A stretch of 31,203 nucleotides of DNA from CAZMYO01 sp964570525 (GTDB lineage: Bacteria > Patescibacteriota > Patescibacteriia > Magasanikbacterales > GWA2-37-8): contig CAZMYO010000013.1 of the NCBI GenBank assembly GCA_964570525.1, forward strand, positions 1 to 31,203, in the 5' to 3' direction. Within the stretch, counting starts at the first letter, position 1; each line of letters begins with the position of its first letter. The notes beneath the pieces are model-generated. The model was not told where the DNA came from. It searched no databases and was given only the letters and a program-made list of their open reading frames with translations. Both the position numbers and the translations under genes were made by a program. Shown piece after piece: positions 7,067 to 13,082 of the stretch.

Positions 7067-7852
7067 TCATCGTGAGGTGGTGTAGTCGAAAATCATGATA
7101 CCAGCCAGTTCATTCCCGAACCATCTTCGGTGGTAGTCGGTTTCGCTGGCTGTGCGCCATTCACCATCTCCCTTGATGCTCACATGAAGAAACGCATCGC
7201 TGCGCGAAGTTCGCTGCTCGGTGTCGATGACGAAGAGAAGGCGGGTGTGCTCGCCGGGCAGGAGATCGAGCGGGCGGGTGAAGCTCAGCACCATCTGGTA
7301 CGTGATGTAGTCGCCCTGCGGGTAGGCGTAGTAGGATGACCGCTCAATGTCTCCACGCTCGATCGGTGTGGAGTCAACGGTGTCTCGGTAGACGAACCAG
7401 TTCTTGATGGGGAAATTTGCCCCAATGCCGAGCAGGAAAATCTTCCGGACACTAACCGCTTCGCAGTTGTTTCCGCTCGCCGCCCACACGTCCAGATCAT
7501 AGACCACCTGATGGGTGGGGCCTGAATTGGAAACCATCTTGACGTTGGTGCTGAAGTTGCCCAGATGACTATCTCGGTTGTCGCACCGGAGCGCCACGTC
7601 TTCGTAGATCGCCCCTTGCTGTGTTGTCATTCCAATCAGGTGCTTGGTGTCGAGCTTGGCGAATGCGGCGCCATTCACGGTGATCGGCACGAAGGTGCCT
7701 TCGGCCGTTAACACAGTTGTCGGACAGTCGACAGTCTGGGTTACCCGGATGTCGTCGTCCGGACAATTCGCGATGGGTCCGGGGAGCGCCCGTCCGGGAT
7801 TGCAGGCCACGAGGAACAGGGCGGCGATGAACACGATCGAGGAGCTTTTCAT
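7067..7852 (-). CDS. predicted lipoprotein, unknown function
   Basis: The 261-residue product starts MKSSSIVFIAALFLVAC, a typical lipoprotein signal with lipobox LVAC and lipidated Cys17. The mature part looks like a beta-rich extracytoplasmic domain (alternating hydrophobic/polar strands, many Asp/Thr, few Lys) with Cys pairs early in the chain; no family is recognised. The frame is open 47 codons upstream, but the ATG at 7852 has GGAGG five bases before it and places the signal peptide at the N-terminus. A consensus promoter (TTGACT-17-TATAAT) lies upstream and a hairpin follows the stop. It belongs to the GC-rich accessory units and may be a surface protein. Confidence 0.8.
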   Translation of the reverse strand: MKSSSIVFIAALFLVACNPGRALPGPIANCPDDDIRVTQTVDCPTTVLTAEGTFVPITVNGAAFAKLDTKHLIGMTTQQGAIYEDVALRCDNRDSHLGNFSTNVKMVSNSGPTHQVVYDLDVWAASGNNCEAVSVRKIFLLGIGANFPIKNWFVYRDTVDSTPIERGDIERSSYYAYPQGDYITYQMVLSFTRPLDLLPGEHTRLLFVIDTEQRTSRSDAFLHVSIKGDGEWRTASETDYHRRWFGNELAGIMIFDYTTSR

Positions 7853-7919
7853 GGTTTCCTCCATGGTGGGTGAAATGAGCATGTTCTTTCTGCGCCGGAA
7901 TCGCGCATATGAACAATGT

Positions 7920-7948
7920 ATTATAGCAATAATTTGGATACGAGTCAA
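7920..7948 (-). promoter_or_regulatory. strong sigma70-type promoter of the lipoprotein gene
   Basis: On the minus strand TTGACT (7943-7948), a 17-base spacer and a perfect TATAAT (7920-7925) stand about 70 bases before the ATG at 7852. Confidence 0.85.
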
Positions 7949-7952
7949 ACAT

Positions 7953-7982
7953 AATGGAGTCGTGGTTCGAATCCTCACCTCG
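7953..7982 (+). other. tRNA-like 3'-half fragment (degenerate)
   Basis: GTCGTGGTTCGAATCCTCAC resembles a variable-region plus T-arm segment with the TTCGAAT loop, but only about three of five T-stem pairs form and no matching 5' half lies upstream. It lies head-to-head with tRNA-Asn across a shared bidirectional hairpin. I read it as a decayed tRNA remnant, not a functional tRNA. Confidence 0.35.
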
Positions 7983-7991
7983 AAATATAAC

Positions 7992-8020
7992 AAAAATACC
8001 CAGTATAAACTGGATATTTT
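7992..8020 (-). terminator. terminator of tRNA-Asn
   Basis: A 12-bp stem (7993-8004 with 8009-8020, one G-U pair, loop of four) lies directly after the tRNA 3' end, with a T-rich tail on the minus strand. Confidence 0.75.
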
Positions 8021-8026
8021 GTTATG

Positions 8027-8098
8027 CTCCGGGGGTGGGATTCGAACCCACGACCAAAGGATTAACAGTCCTCTGCGCTACCGCTGCGCTACCCCGGA
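8027..8098 (-). tRNA. tRNA-Asn (GTT)
   Basis: The 72-nt cloverleaf is complete: acceptor TCCGGGG/CCCCGGA, D stem GCGC/GCGC, anticodon stem GAGGA/TCCTT with loop CTGTTAA (anticodon GTT), T stem GTGGG/CCCAC with loop TTCGAAT, discriminator G. CCA is not encoded. The first ten bases also encode the last codons and TAG stop of a broken GIY-YIG nuclease gene reading in the same direction, and two damaged copies of the 5' half lie upstream at 8195-8233 and 8485-8523. Confidence 0.96.
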
Positions 8099-8169
8099 AT
8101 ATGCTTTTTTATAAATTGTCTTCCTTGATAACTTTTTAATTGTTTTTTCCAGTTTATGCCGTCGGGTGA
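8089..8169 (-). pseudogene. 3' remnant of a GIY-YIG nuclease gene ending inside tRNA-Asn
   Basis: The frame reads INWKKQLKSYQGRQFIKKHIPG and stops at TAG, closely matching the C-terminus of the intact neighbour at 8224-8475 (REKQLKSYQGREFVKTFIPG, then stop). The final IPG codons and the stop are supplied by the tRNA acceptor stem; TAG equals tRNA positions 8-10. Upstream of the conserved tail the similarity ends and no catalytic GIY-YIG core is present. It is a decayed copy of the same module. Confidence 0.75.
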
Positions 8170-8194
8170 TAAATAAAACCGAGCCAGGAGCCAA

Positions 8195-8233
8195 CTGCGC
8201 TACCTCCGCCAGCTGGCGGAGCGCTACCCCGGA
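8195..8233 (-). repeat. tRNA-Asn 5'-half fragment, copy 1, with palindrome in the D loop
   Basis: The copy keeps TCCGGGGTAGCGC and GGTAGCGCAG of the tRNA 5' half, but the AGC between them is replaced by the 16-bp perfect palindrome TCCGCCAGCTGGCGGA (8205-8220). Its first ten bases supply the 3' end and stop of the intact GIY-YIG gene. It has no anticodon or T arm and cannot be functional. Confidence 0.85.
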
Positions 8234-8475
8234 ATAAATGTTTTTACAAATTCTCTTCCTTGATAACTTTTTAATTGTTTTTCCCGTTTAAGTGCTGTTG
8301 GTCGGTCTGCAACTTCCTCTGAATAAATAACTATCCATTCTCCATCAAATCTTGAAGTATAGCTATTGGAAAATAGATGATTATGGTGCAAATATAATCT
8401 TTCAGTTAAATCCTTAGTCTGTCCAATATAAATCTTATTATGCTTTTTATTATAAATAGCGTAAATTGTATACAT
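8224..8475 (-). CDS. single-domain GIY-YIG nuclease overlapping a tRNA-Asn 5' fragment
   Basis: The 83-residue protein starts MYTIYAIYN, followed by KIYIGQTKDLTERLYLHHN, the GIY-YIG core (here IYA...IYIGQT) with the usual Arg (R28), and ends KREKQLKSYQGREFVKTFIPG. These UvrC-N/URI-type nucleases include homing endonucleases. The ATG at 8475 is chosen; a TTG three codons upstream is possible. The start lies just inside one tRNA-Asn 5' fragment's downstream edge, and the C-terminal IPG and TAG stop are encoded by the acceptor stem of another fragment. The gene is thus bracketed by two tRNA-Asn 5' halves, next to the intact tRNA and a second, broken copy. The AT-rich codon use differs from the GC-rich neighbours. 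An element using the 5' end of tRNA-Asn as target is inferred. Confidence 0.88.
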   Translation of the reverse strand: MYTIYAIYNKKHNKIYIGQTKDLTERLYLHHNHLFSNSYTSRFDGEWIVIYSEEVADRPTALKREKQLKSYQGREFVKTFIPG

Positions 8476-8484
8476 GTTGTTCAA

Positions 8485-8523
8485 CTGCGCTACCTCCGCC
8501 AGCTGGCGGAGCGCTACCCCGGA
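8485..8523 (-). repeat. tRNA-Asn 5'-half fragment, copy 2, with the same palindrome
   Basis: It is identical in layout to the copy at 8195-8233: acceptor/D-stem start, palindrome TCCGCCAGCTGGCGGA at 8495-8510 in place of the D-loop bases, then GGTAGCGCAGTTG. It lies immediately upstream of the GIY-YIG start, so copies 1 and 2 form a direct repeat around the nuclease gene. The following 8524-8599 stretch is AT-rich and holds nothing I can identify. Confidence 0.85.
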
Positions 8524-8599
8524 ATAAATTTTAAATTATTTGTTTTAAAAACTTTCTATCAAAATCTGTTTTAAAATATTTCTCTCTATTTTATAGTGT

Positions 8600-8626
8600 A
8601 AAGGGCTGGCGGTGAGCCAGCCCTTT
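8600..8626 (-). terminator. terminator of the CmpB-like gene
   Basis: An 11-bp stem (8600-8610 with 8616-8626, loop GGTGA) begins four bases past the stop. The minus-strand tail TTTACACT is short. Confidence 0.65.
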
Positions 8627-8630
8627 AAGT

Positions 8631-9131
8631 TTAGAACCACGAGGAGATCAATGCGACAGTGCGCAGCAGTCTTTCAACCGCGATTAGCCGGCAGTACAGG
8701 TTTTCGAGCAAGAGGCTCACCGCAAACCACACGGGCGCGTAATCCAGCCGTACAACTCCGCGCCAGTTAAACCGAATGTTAACTCCGCGCCAATTCCACC
8801 GAACGTGGGAATAATCCCAGGGGCAGCGGCCAATGATGAGGTGGCGCAAAGCCAGCCCAACCGACGCTTCGACAAAGAAAGCGGCGCCGGTGTAGAAAAG
8901 CCCGCGACAGATGATGGGCCAAGAAGCTACATAGTGGTCGTGCAAGTACCCCAGGCCGAGAGCGGTTCCCCCGTAAACTGGCAGCATCCACAGGTACGTG
9001 TGACCCCGGAGCCTCCAGTCTACGCCCTGCTTCTTTCGCCAGGCCCAGAAATTATCGGTTATTGCTGTCCACATAATCTCGAGGCACCAGCCAAGAAGCC
9101 CGAAGATTATACCATTAAGAACCCAGTACAT
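8631..9131 (-). CDS. CmpB-like (putative ABC-transporter type IV) membrane protein
   Basis: The 166-residue polytopic protein has the pattern of the ABC_trans_CmpB family (Pfam PF06541): GLLGWCLEIMW in the first helix, RGHTYLWMLPVYGG (42-55), a further helix, then RCPWDYSHVRWNWRG (102-116) matching the family WDYS...N..G signature, and a last helix. The role of the family is unknown. AAGGAGG stands six bases before the ATG at 9131, with a TTGACA promoter upstream. Residues 112-120 and 121-129 (WNWRGVNIR / FNWRGVVRL) derive from an imperfect tandem duplication of 27 bp right after the conserved motif, an extra segment relative to the usual pattern. Confidence 0.75.
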   Translation of the reverse strand: MYWVLNGIIFGLLGWCLEIMWTAITDNFWAWRKKQGVDWRLRGHTYLWMLPVYGGTALGLGYLHDHYVASWPIICRGLFYTGAAFFVEASVGLALRHLIIGRCPWDYSHVRWNWRGVNIRFNWRGVVRLDYAPVWFAVSLLLENLYCRLIAVERLLRTVALISSWF

Positions 9132-9160
9132 GGTTGTCCTCCTTGCAAAAAACTACCAAT

Positions 9161-9190
9161 AGCTTAGCACGAACTTAGCTTTTTTGTCAA
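9161..9190 (-). promoter_or_regulatory. sigma70-type promoter of the CmpB-like gene
   Basis: On the minus strand TTGACA (9185-9190), an 18-base spacer and TAAGCT (9161-9166) lie about 30 bases before the ATG and its AAGGAGG. Confidence 0.6.
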
Positions 9191-9213
9191 TGTGACAGCT
9201 GGCAGTTCTTACC

Positions 9214-9990
9214 TTATTCTAGGCCGAATAAATTAATGGCATTTTTCGAGTAAAGTTTGGGATAATTCTTGCCCATGATTGACTGAACCGCATGCAGATA
9301 CGAAGTCTGGTCGCCAATGGGCCAGTCGGTGCCAAAAATAATACGATCACGAGCGTTGGAAATTCGTTCAAATTCTTGGAGTATGTCGCGAAAGTGGACG
9401 CGTTGCTTGGCGTTAAACGCGCCATAGCAAAAACCGGAGCAATCCACATAAACATTTTTATTTTTATAGCACACCTCGGCGGCGTCAATTACCCACGGGT
9501 AACCCACATGCGCGATTACTATTTTAAGCTCGGGCAACTCGGTGGCTAGGTCATCAATGTGAATAGCTTGGGCATACTTAAGCTTGGCCATTCCAACACG
9601 ACTGTAGGTATCGCCACTATGAAAAATGGCCGGGCGATTATACTTAGCTAAAAGTTTGAGATAAGGGCGCAGTGAAGCGTCGGCCGGATAAAAGTACTCG
9701 TAACCGGGATAAAATTTCAATCCGTGAATTTGTTTTCTGGACAGCCACTGTTCAACTTTTTTTAGAGAAGGCAGTTTAGACGAGAGCGGCGAAATAGATC
9801 CGATAGGATAAAGCTTATCGCGATGCGGAGCAATTTCCGTCAAAAGCCGCTCCGTAGGCAGATCGTTTATGTCGGCGGCAAAAACCAGAGCTTTGTCAAT
9901 CCCCGCTCGTTTCATGGATGCCAACAACTCTTTAACCGTGGAGTCGCAAACTTTGTTAAAACCGATATGCGTGTGGGCGTCGATGATCAT
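9214..9990 (-). CDS. amidohydrolase-2-type metal-dependent hydrolase
   Basis: The 258-residue TIM-barrel protein has the metal-binding DAHTH (4-8) at strand 1, GLKFYPGYEYF, AIFHSGDT, VIAHVGYPW and GTDWPIGD, matching the conserved His/Asp ligands of the amidohydrolase-related family (PF04909). Members act on various amide or carboxyl substrates or as decarboxylases; the substrate cannot be told. It is the last gene of a three-gene operon, 21 bases behind the glycosyltransferase-like gene, and has no Shine-Dalgarno. The linkage to a glycosyltransferase and an FkbM methyltransferase suggests glycan or glycolipid metabolism, but that is inference. Confidence 0.87.
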   Translation of the reverse strand: MIIDAHTHIGFNKVCDSTVKELLASMKRAGIDKALVFAADINDLPTERLLTEIAPHRDKLYPIGSISPLSSKLPSLKKVEQWLSRKQIHGLKFYPGYEYFYPADASLRPYLKLLAKYNRPAIFHSGDTYSRVGMAKLKYAQAIHIDDLATELPELKIVIAHVGYPWVIDAAEVCYKNKNVYVDCSGFCYGAFNAKQRVHFRDILQEFERISNARDRIIFGTDWPIGDQTSYLHAVQSIMGKNYPKLYSKNAINLFGLE

Positions 9991-10011
9991 GGTTAATTAA
10001 GATTAAGGCTT

Positions 10012-11337
10012 TTAGAGCAGTTGATTGTTCTTGGCCGGCTCTTTGATGCCTTTGAAGACAACGTCAATGATATTAGAAACACCAAATTGCCGCCCATCCA
10101 AAAACCCGGCCATAGCCGCCTCGGCCAGCCAACCGGATTTTACCCAATCAAACAGCCATTCAGACGTATAGCGCGGATCGTTTTGCGAAATGCCGGCGCC
10201 AATGGTTTTGAGCCATTGGCGATTATACACTTCTTGCGAACCCAAGGACGGTGCCATGATGATGGGCAGGCCGAGGGCCGAGTAAAACACCATTTCACTT
10301 GGTTTTGTCCAGAGCACGTCGGTAGTGCGCAGAGCCGTGTTAAGCTCCTTGAAATAATCTTCTTTTTCCAGGGCAAAAATAATCTTTAAATTCTTGCCGA
10401 GATTCTTGCCGAGACCGTTATGGTGAATGATATCTCGAAAAAAACAATAAACGTCGTTCCTCGCTCCGGCCACCAAATTGAGATTTATTTCCTCGTGGTG
10501 CAGTTTCTTTTTAAGGCTGCGCACAATATCGACGGCCATTTTTTTCTGCGCGCCCGCGCCACCCACGGCAAAGGTAAGGGTGAGCGGATGACGGTGGCGA
10601 GCTTCAATTTTTATTCCTTTTAAAAACTGCCGAACGGTTTCCGAAAATTTTTCGCGATAGCGTTGTTCGGGATCAAGATTGATTATGCGTTCGGCTAAAT
10701 CTTTTTTTAAAGTTTCAAGCTGTAGACCACCAAGGTTTTCTTTCGGCAGCGGAAAACCGGTAAGAAAAATATTCTCCTCGCGCACGCCATAAAGCTTAAG
10801 CCGTTCCACCACCCTTCGGCAGGGTGCCAGATACTTAACCCGGCTTTTCCCCGGGTTCTGCGGCACCCAGGCGCGGCTGATATCCGCGTCGCAAATCACC
10901 GTATAGATATCGTTTTTGAAATCATGCTCTTCGGCAAAAAAGGCGACCGTAAAAAAAGTGGTAATGAGCGGGATGTCTTGAGTATTAAGAAAATCCACCA
11001 AATTTTTCCCCCAACCGCCTCGGATAAAATGATAAAGCTGATTCACCTGCATGACGGAGTAGGAAAGATCGCGGCGCGGATAAAAATTGGGGATGCGCTG
11101 GAAATAATCCATGAGTCCAAACAAAAAATTTCCCACCACCGGCAGGCTGCTTAGGCGAGAAAAAAATTCATATACCTTTCGTGTTTCCTGCCAGAGGCGG
11201 GAATCTTTCTTCGGAATTCCCTGATAATTGTTGGCGATAAGCACCTTACCCGTGGGAGAAAGCTGCCTAAGAGGGTAGGCCGCGCGCTGGTGGCCATAAC
11301 CCATATCCACGGCAACAATCCAAGCTTTGTAGTCCAT
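10012..11337 (-). CDS. GT-B-fold glycosyltransferase-like protein (MGDG-synthase/MurG-like)
   Basis: The 441-residue protein begins AWIVAVDMGYGHQRAAYPL, resembling the GHxxAA N-terminal loop of MGDG-synthase-like glycosyltransferases. A central LTFAVGGAGAQKKMA starts the second Rossmann domain, and LWTKPSEMVFYSALGLPIIMAPSLGSQE matches the donor-binding S-E...GLP motif of GT28-type enzymes. The frame is open 35 codons further upstream, but the ATG at 11337 lies four bases after the methyltransferase stop and puts the first beta strand at the N-terminus. The likely job is sugar transfer to a lipid or surface acceptor; donor and acceptor are unknown. A GC hairpin at about 10804-10828 lies inside the coding region. 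Confidence 0.72.
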   Translation of the reverse strand: MDYKAWIVAVDMGYGHQRAAYPLRQLSPTGKVLIANNYQGIPKKDSRLWQETRKVYEFFSRLSSLPVVGNFLFGLMDYFQRIPNFYPRRDLSYSVMQVNQLYHFIRGGWGKNLVDFLNTQDIPLITTFFTVAFFAEEHDFKNDIYTVICDADISRAWVPQNPGKSRVKYLAPCRRVVERLKLYGVREENIFLTGFPLPKENLGGLQLETLKKDLAERIINLDPEQRYREKFSETVRQFLKGIKIEARHRHPLTLTFAVGGAGAQKKMAVDIVRSLKKKLHHEEINLNLVAGARNDVYCFFRDIIHHNGLGKNLGKNLKIIFALEKEDYFKELNTALRTTDVLWTKPSEMVFYSALGLPIIMAPSLGSQEVYNRQWLKTIGAGISQNDPRYTSEWLFDWVKSGWLAEAAMAGFLDGRQFGVSNIIDVVFKGIKEPAKNNQLL

Positions 11338-11341
11338 AAAA

Positions 11342-12094
11342 TTAGTTTCTTTTGTTTTTGGCGAATAAAAACCCCATTTTTTTATCGAACTTGGAAGGAA
11401 AAACTTGAACACCGAATCCGTTTTCACGCAGACGCTCTTCAATCTCCTGATAATTTCTTCGATTGTAATTATGATATTCCATAATTATTGCTCCAATCTT
11501 TTTATAATCTTCCGGGCCCAATCCTTCGATTACCTCATACTCCCCTCCTTCGATATCCATTTTAACCAGATCTACTCGCGAAATTTTTTCCGCCAAAGGC
11601 GGACCAGTCTCCCCTCGGCTTGAGCTCGGGACGAAAGCGGGCTGAAAAGAAGCCAGTAAATTTCCAAGGGGCTGGGCTTGAACGGTAGCAGTAGTAAGTT
11701 TACTCTTTTTTTTCTCTTCCACCAAGGCGTGGCTGTGGCTGTCGGCGCTTATTATCAACTGCCTCCGCCCCGCCGCGCGCGCTATGGCTCCTGCTATTAT
11801 TTTTATGTTCGCCAAGCCGTTCTCCTTTATGTGCTCCTTTAAAAGAGCGAGGTTAGCGCTCTCGGGTTCAACCGCCACAATAAAAACATCCGGGTTAAGA
11901 GCGCGGGCATAGATGGTAAACAATCCGCTGTGCGCCCCAATATCAAGAATGGAGTTCGTGGCGCTTTTAATAACTTCTTCGGCGATACGATATTCGCGTA
12001 ATTTAAAAATTTCCGCCGCCACACTTTTGTCGGCAACATCGCGGATGGTTATTTTATAGGTATGGCCATTAAAGCTGATTTTTTGTCGTTCCAT
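11342..12094 (-). CDS. FkbM-family SAM-dependent methyltransferase with a palindromic insert
   Basis: The 250-residue protein has SAM motif I ILDIGAHSGLFTIYA (49-63), acidic VEPE (75-78), and the FkbM hallmark VDLVKMDIEGGEYEVIEG (174-191). FkbM enzymes O-methylate sugars or natural products. Residues about 152-169 (a Ser/Gly/Pro-rich stretch) interrupt the region just before VDLVKMDIEG, where family members normally have a short linker. The DNA there contains the palindrome TCCGCCAAAGGCGGA (11589-11603), a member of the family scattered through this window. The reading frame stays open, so this looks like an in-frame palindromic element. It is the first gene of the methyltransferase-glycosyltransferase-amidohydrolase operon. 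Confidence 0.88.
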   Translation of the reverse strand: MERQKISFNGHTYKITIRDVADKSVAAEIFKLREYRIAEEVIKSATNSILDIGAHSGLFTIYARALNPDVFIVAVEPESANLALLKEHIKENGLANIKIIAGAIARAAGRRQLIISADSHSHALVEEKKKSKLTTATVQAQPLGNLLASFQPAFVPSSSRGETGPPLAEKISRVDLVKMDIEGGEYEVIEGLGPEDYKKIGAIIMEYHNYNRRNYQEIEERLRENGFGVQVFPSKFDKKMGFLFAKNKRN

Positions 12095-12160
12095 AGCTCA
12101 CCGATAGTATACAAAAAAACAAATAAAAAAGCTACCCCGCTACCCGCCGTTGTTTAAGTT

Positions 12161-12188
12161 AAAAAAAGACCGTCAGGAAATGACGGCC
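12161..12188 (-). terminator. terminator embedding the stop codon of the HD-like gene
   Basis: An 8-bp stem (12168-12175 with 12181-12188) is followed on the minus strand by seven T. The TGA stop (12173-12175) forms the inner end of the downstream arm, so gene end and terminator overlap. Confidence 0.85.
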
Positions 12189-12808
12189 TTGCCTTGATAT
12201 ATCACCGCCAGCGATCTTTGAGCGGTAAAAGCATCACAGAGATGCACCAGCCAAGCTACCGACGGAAGCTTCGTGTCGCGTGTCCAACCGGGAGTGTATA
12301 CGCCGTAGTGCCAGACCGACCCTTCCGCCACCTCTTCAATAAGCGCGGCATCGAGTTTTTTGGCCAAAGCGAATTTACGCCAGGCCGCGGCGGCAACGCG
12401 GCCATGATCGGGGCCGTAATGTACATCGCCCACATCCTCTTTCTTCCAGGTGTCGGAGATAATCGTTGCCGCGAGCGCGACATCGACGGCGCGCGGATCG
12501 GGAGTGAGTGTCGCGTCGAGCATTTCGGGAATGTACCGCGCTAGATCCGGTACGAGAACGCACGATTCGACGATGCTCCGCAGTGTGCCATGTCGTCCAT
12601 TCTGCCAATATGGGTGCATTCGCCCGCTCCTTGAAGCATGGTCGGTGTAGAAGATGATAGGCACAATACAGAGAAAGGATGAGACCGCCTCTCGGAGCGC
12701 TTGATCGCCAATGCGTTCTATCCCGTATTTCCAAAGGGCTTTTAGCTCACTTTCGAGCTTGGTATCCCAAACACCAACCTTCTCGAGCCGTTCTTGCAGG
12801 GCTTTCAT
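12173..12808 (-). CDS. HD-domain-like protein with altered HD motif
   Basis: The 211-residue helical protein aligns by eye with HD phosphohydrolases: RHGTLRSIVES (first His, 73), ALAATIISDTWKK at the position of the HD doublet (Ser118-Asp119 in place of His-Asp), DHGRVAAAAW (His135), SVWHYG (His167) and WLVHLCDAFTA in place of the terminal D helix. With His118 replaced it may be inactive, bind metal differently or belong to a related fold. A GGGAG sequence precedes the ATG at 12808, and a consensus promoter with TATAAT lies upstream. GC-rich codon use and a built-in terminator place it among the accessory single-gene units. Confidence 0.65.
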   Translation of the reverse strand: MKALQERLEKVGVWDTKLESELKALWKYGIERIGDQALREAVSSFLCIVPIIFYTDHASRSGRMHPYWQNGRHGTLRSIVESCVLVPDLARYIPEMLDATLTPDPRAVDVALAATIISDTWKKEDVGDVHYGPDHGRVAAAAWRKFALAKKLDAALIEEVAEGSVWHYGVYTPGWTRDTKLPSVAWLVHLCDAFTAQRSLAVIYQGKAVIS

Positions 12809-12835
12809 TTTTTCTCCCAGAGATGGTTAAGCCAA

Positions 12836-12863
12836 ATTATAGCATAACCACGATGCTTGTCCA
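12836..12863 (-). promoter_or_regulatory. strong sigma70-type promoter of the HD-like gene
   Basis: On the minus strand TGGACA (12858-12863), a 16-base spacer and TATAAT (12836-12841) preceded by TGC give a consensus extended -10 promoter about 30 bases before the ATG. Confidence 0.8.
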
Positions 12864-12907
12864 CCGCTTTTTACGGCGAAGACGGTGAGTGTTACGTTTA
12901 AAATATA

Positions 12908-12940
12908 TAAAATTACTCCCCGTTACGGGGAGTAATTTTA
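12908..12940 (-). terminator. terminator of the tRNA-Gln locus
   Basis: A 15-bp perfect stem (12908-12922 with 12926-12940, loop TTA) has a T-rich minus-strand tail. The CTCCCCG-TTA-CGGGGAG core resembles the other palindromic terminators of the window. Confidence 0.85.
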
Positions 12941-12941
12941 T

Positions 12942-12960
12942 CTGTTCCGAGGCTTGGATT
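12942..12960 (-). repeat. duplicated 3' end of tRNA-Gln
   Basis: GAATCCAAGCCTCGGAACA, covering the T-loop end to the discriminator plus two bases, is an exact second copy of the 3' end of tRNA-Gln at 13006-13024. The 45 bp between copies hold two short hairpins (GGGCC/GGCCC and TGCGCC/GGCGCA). The arrangement looks like a 63-bp unit added behind the tRNA with its end regenerated. Confidence 0.85.
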
Positions 12961-13007
12961 CTGCGCCCCGCCGGCGCATGGGCCGATGAGGCCCAGAACC
13001 TAATTTG

Positions 13008-13078
13008 TTCCGAGGCTTGGATTCGAACCAAGATAAGCGGCTTCAAAGGCCACTGTCCTGCCGTTAGACGACCTCGGA
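13008..13078 (-). tRNA. tRNA-Gln (TTG)
   Basis: The 71-nt cloverleaf has acceptor TCCGAGG/CCTCGGA, anticodon loop CTTTGAA (TTG), T arm CTTGG-TTCGAAT-CCAAG and discriminator A; CCA is not encoded. It lies four bases after the ftsX stop and is probably co-transcribed with ftsEX. Its 3' 19 bases are duplicated downstream at 12942-12960. Confidence 0.95.
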
Positions 13079-13082
13079 AAAT

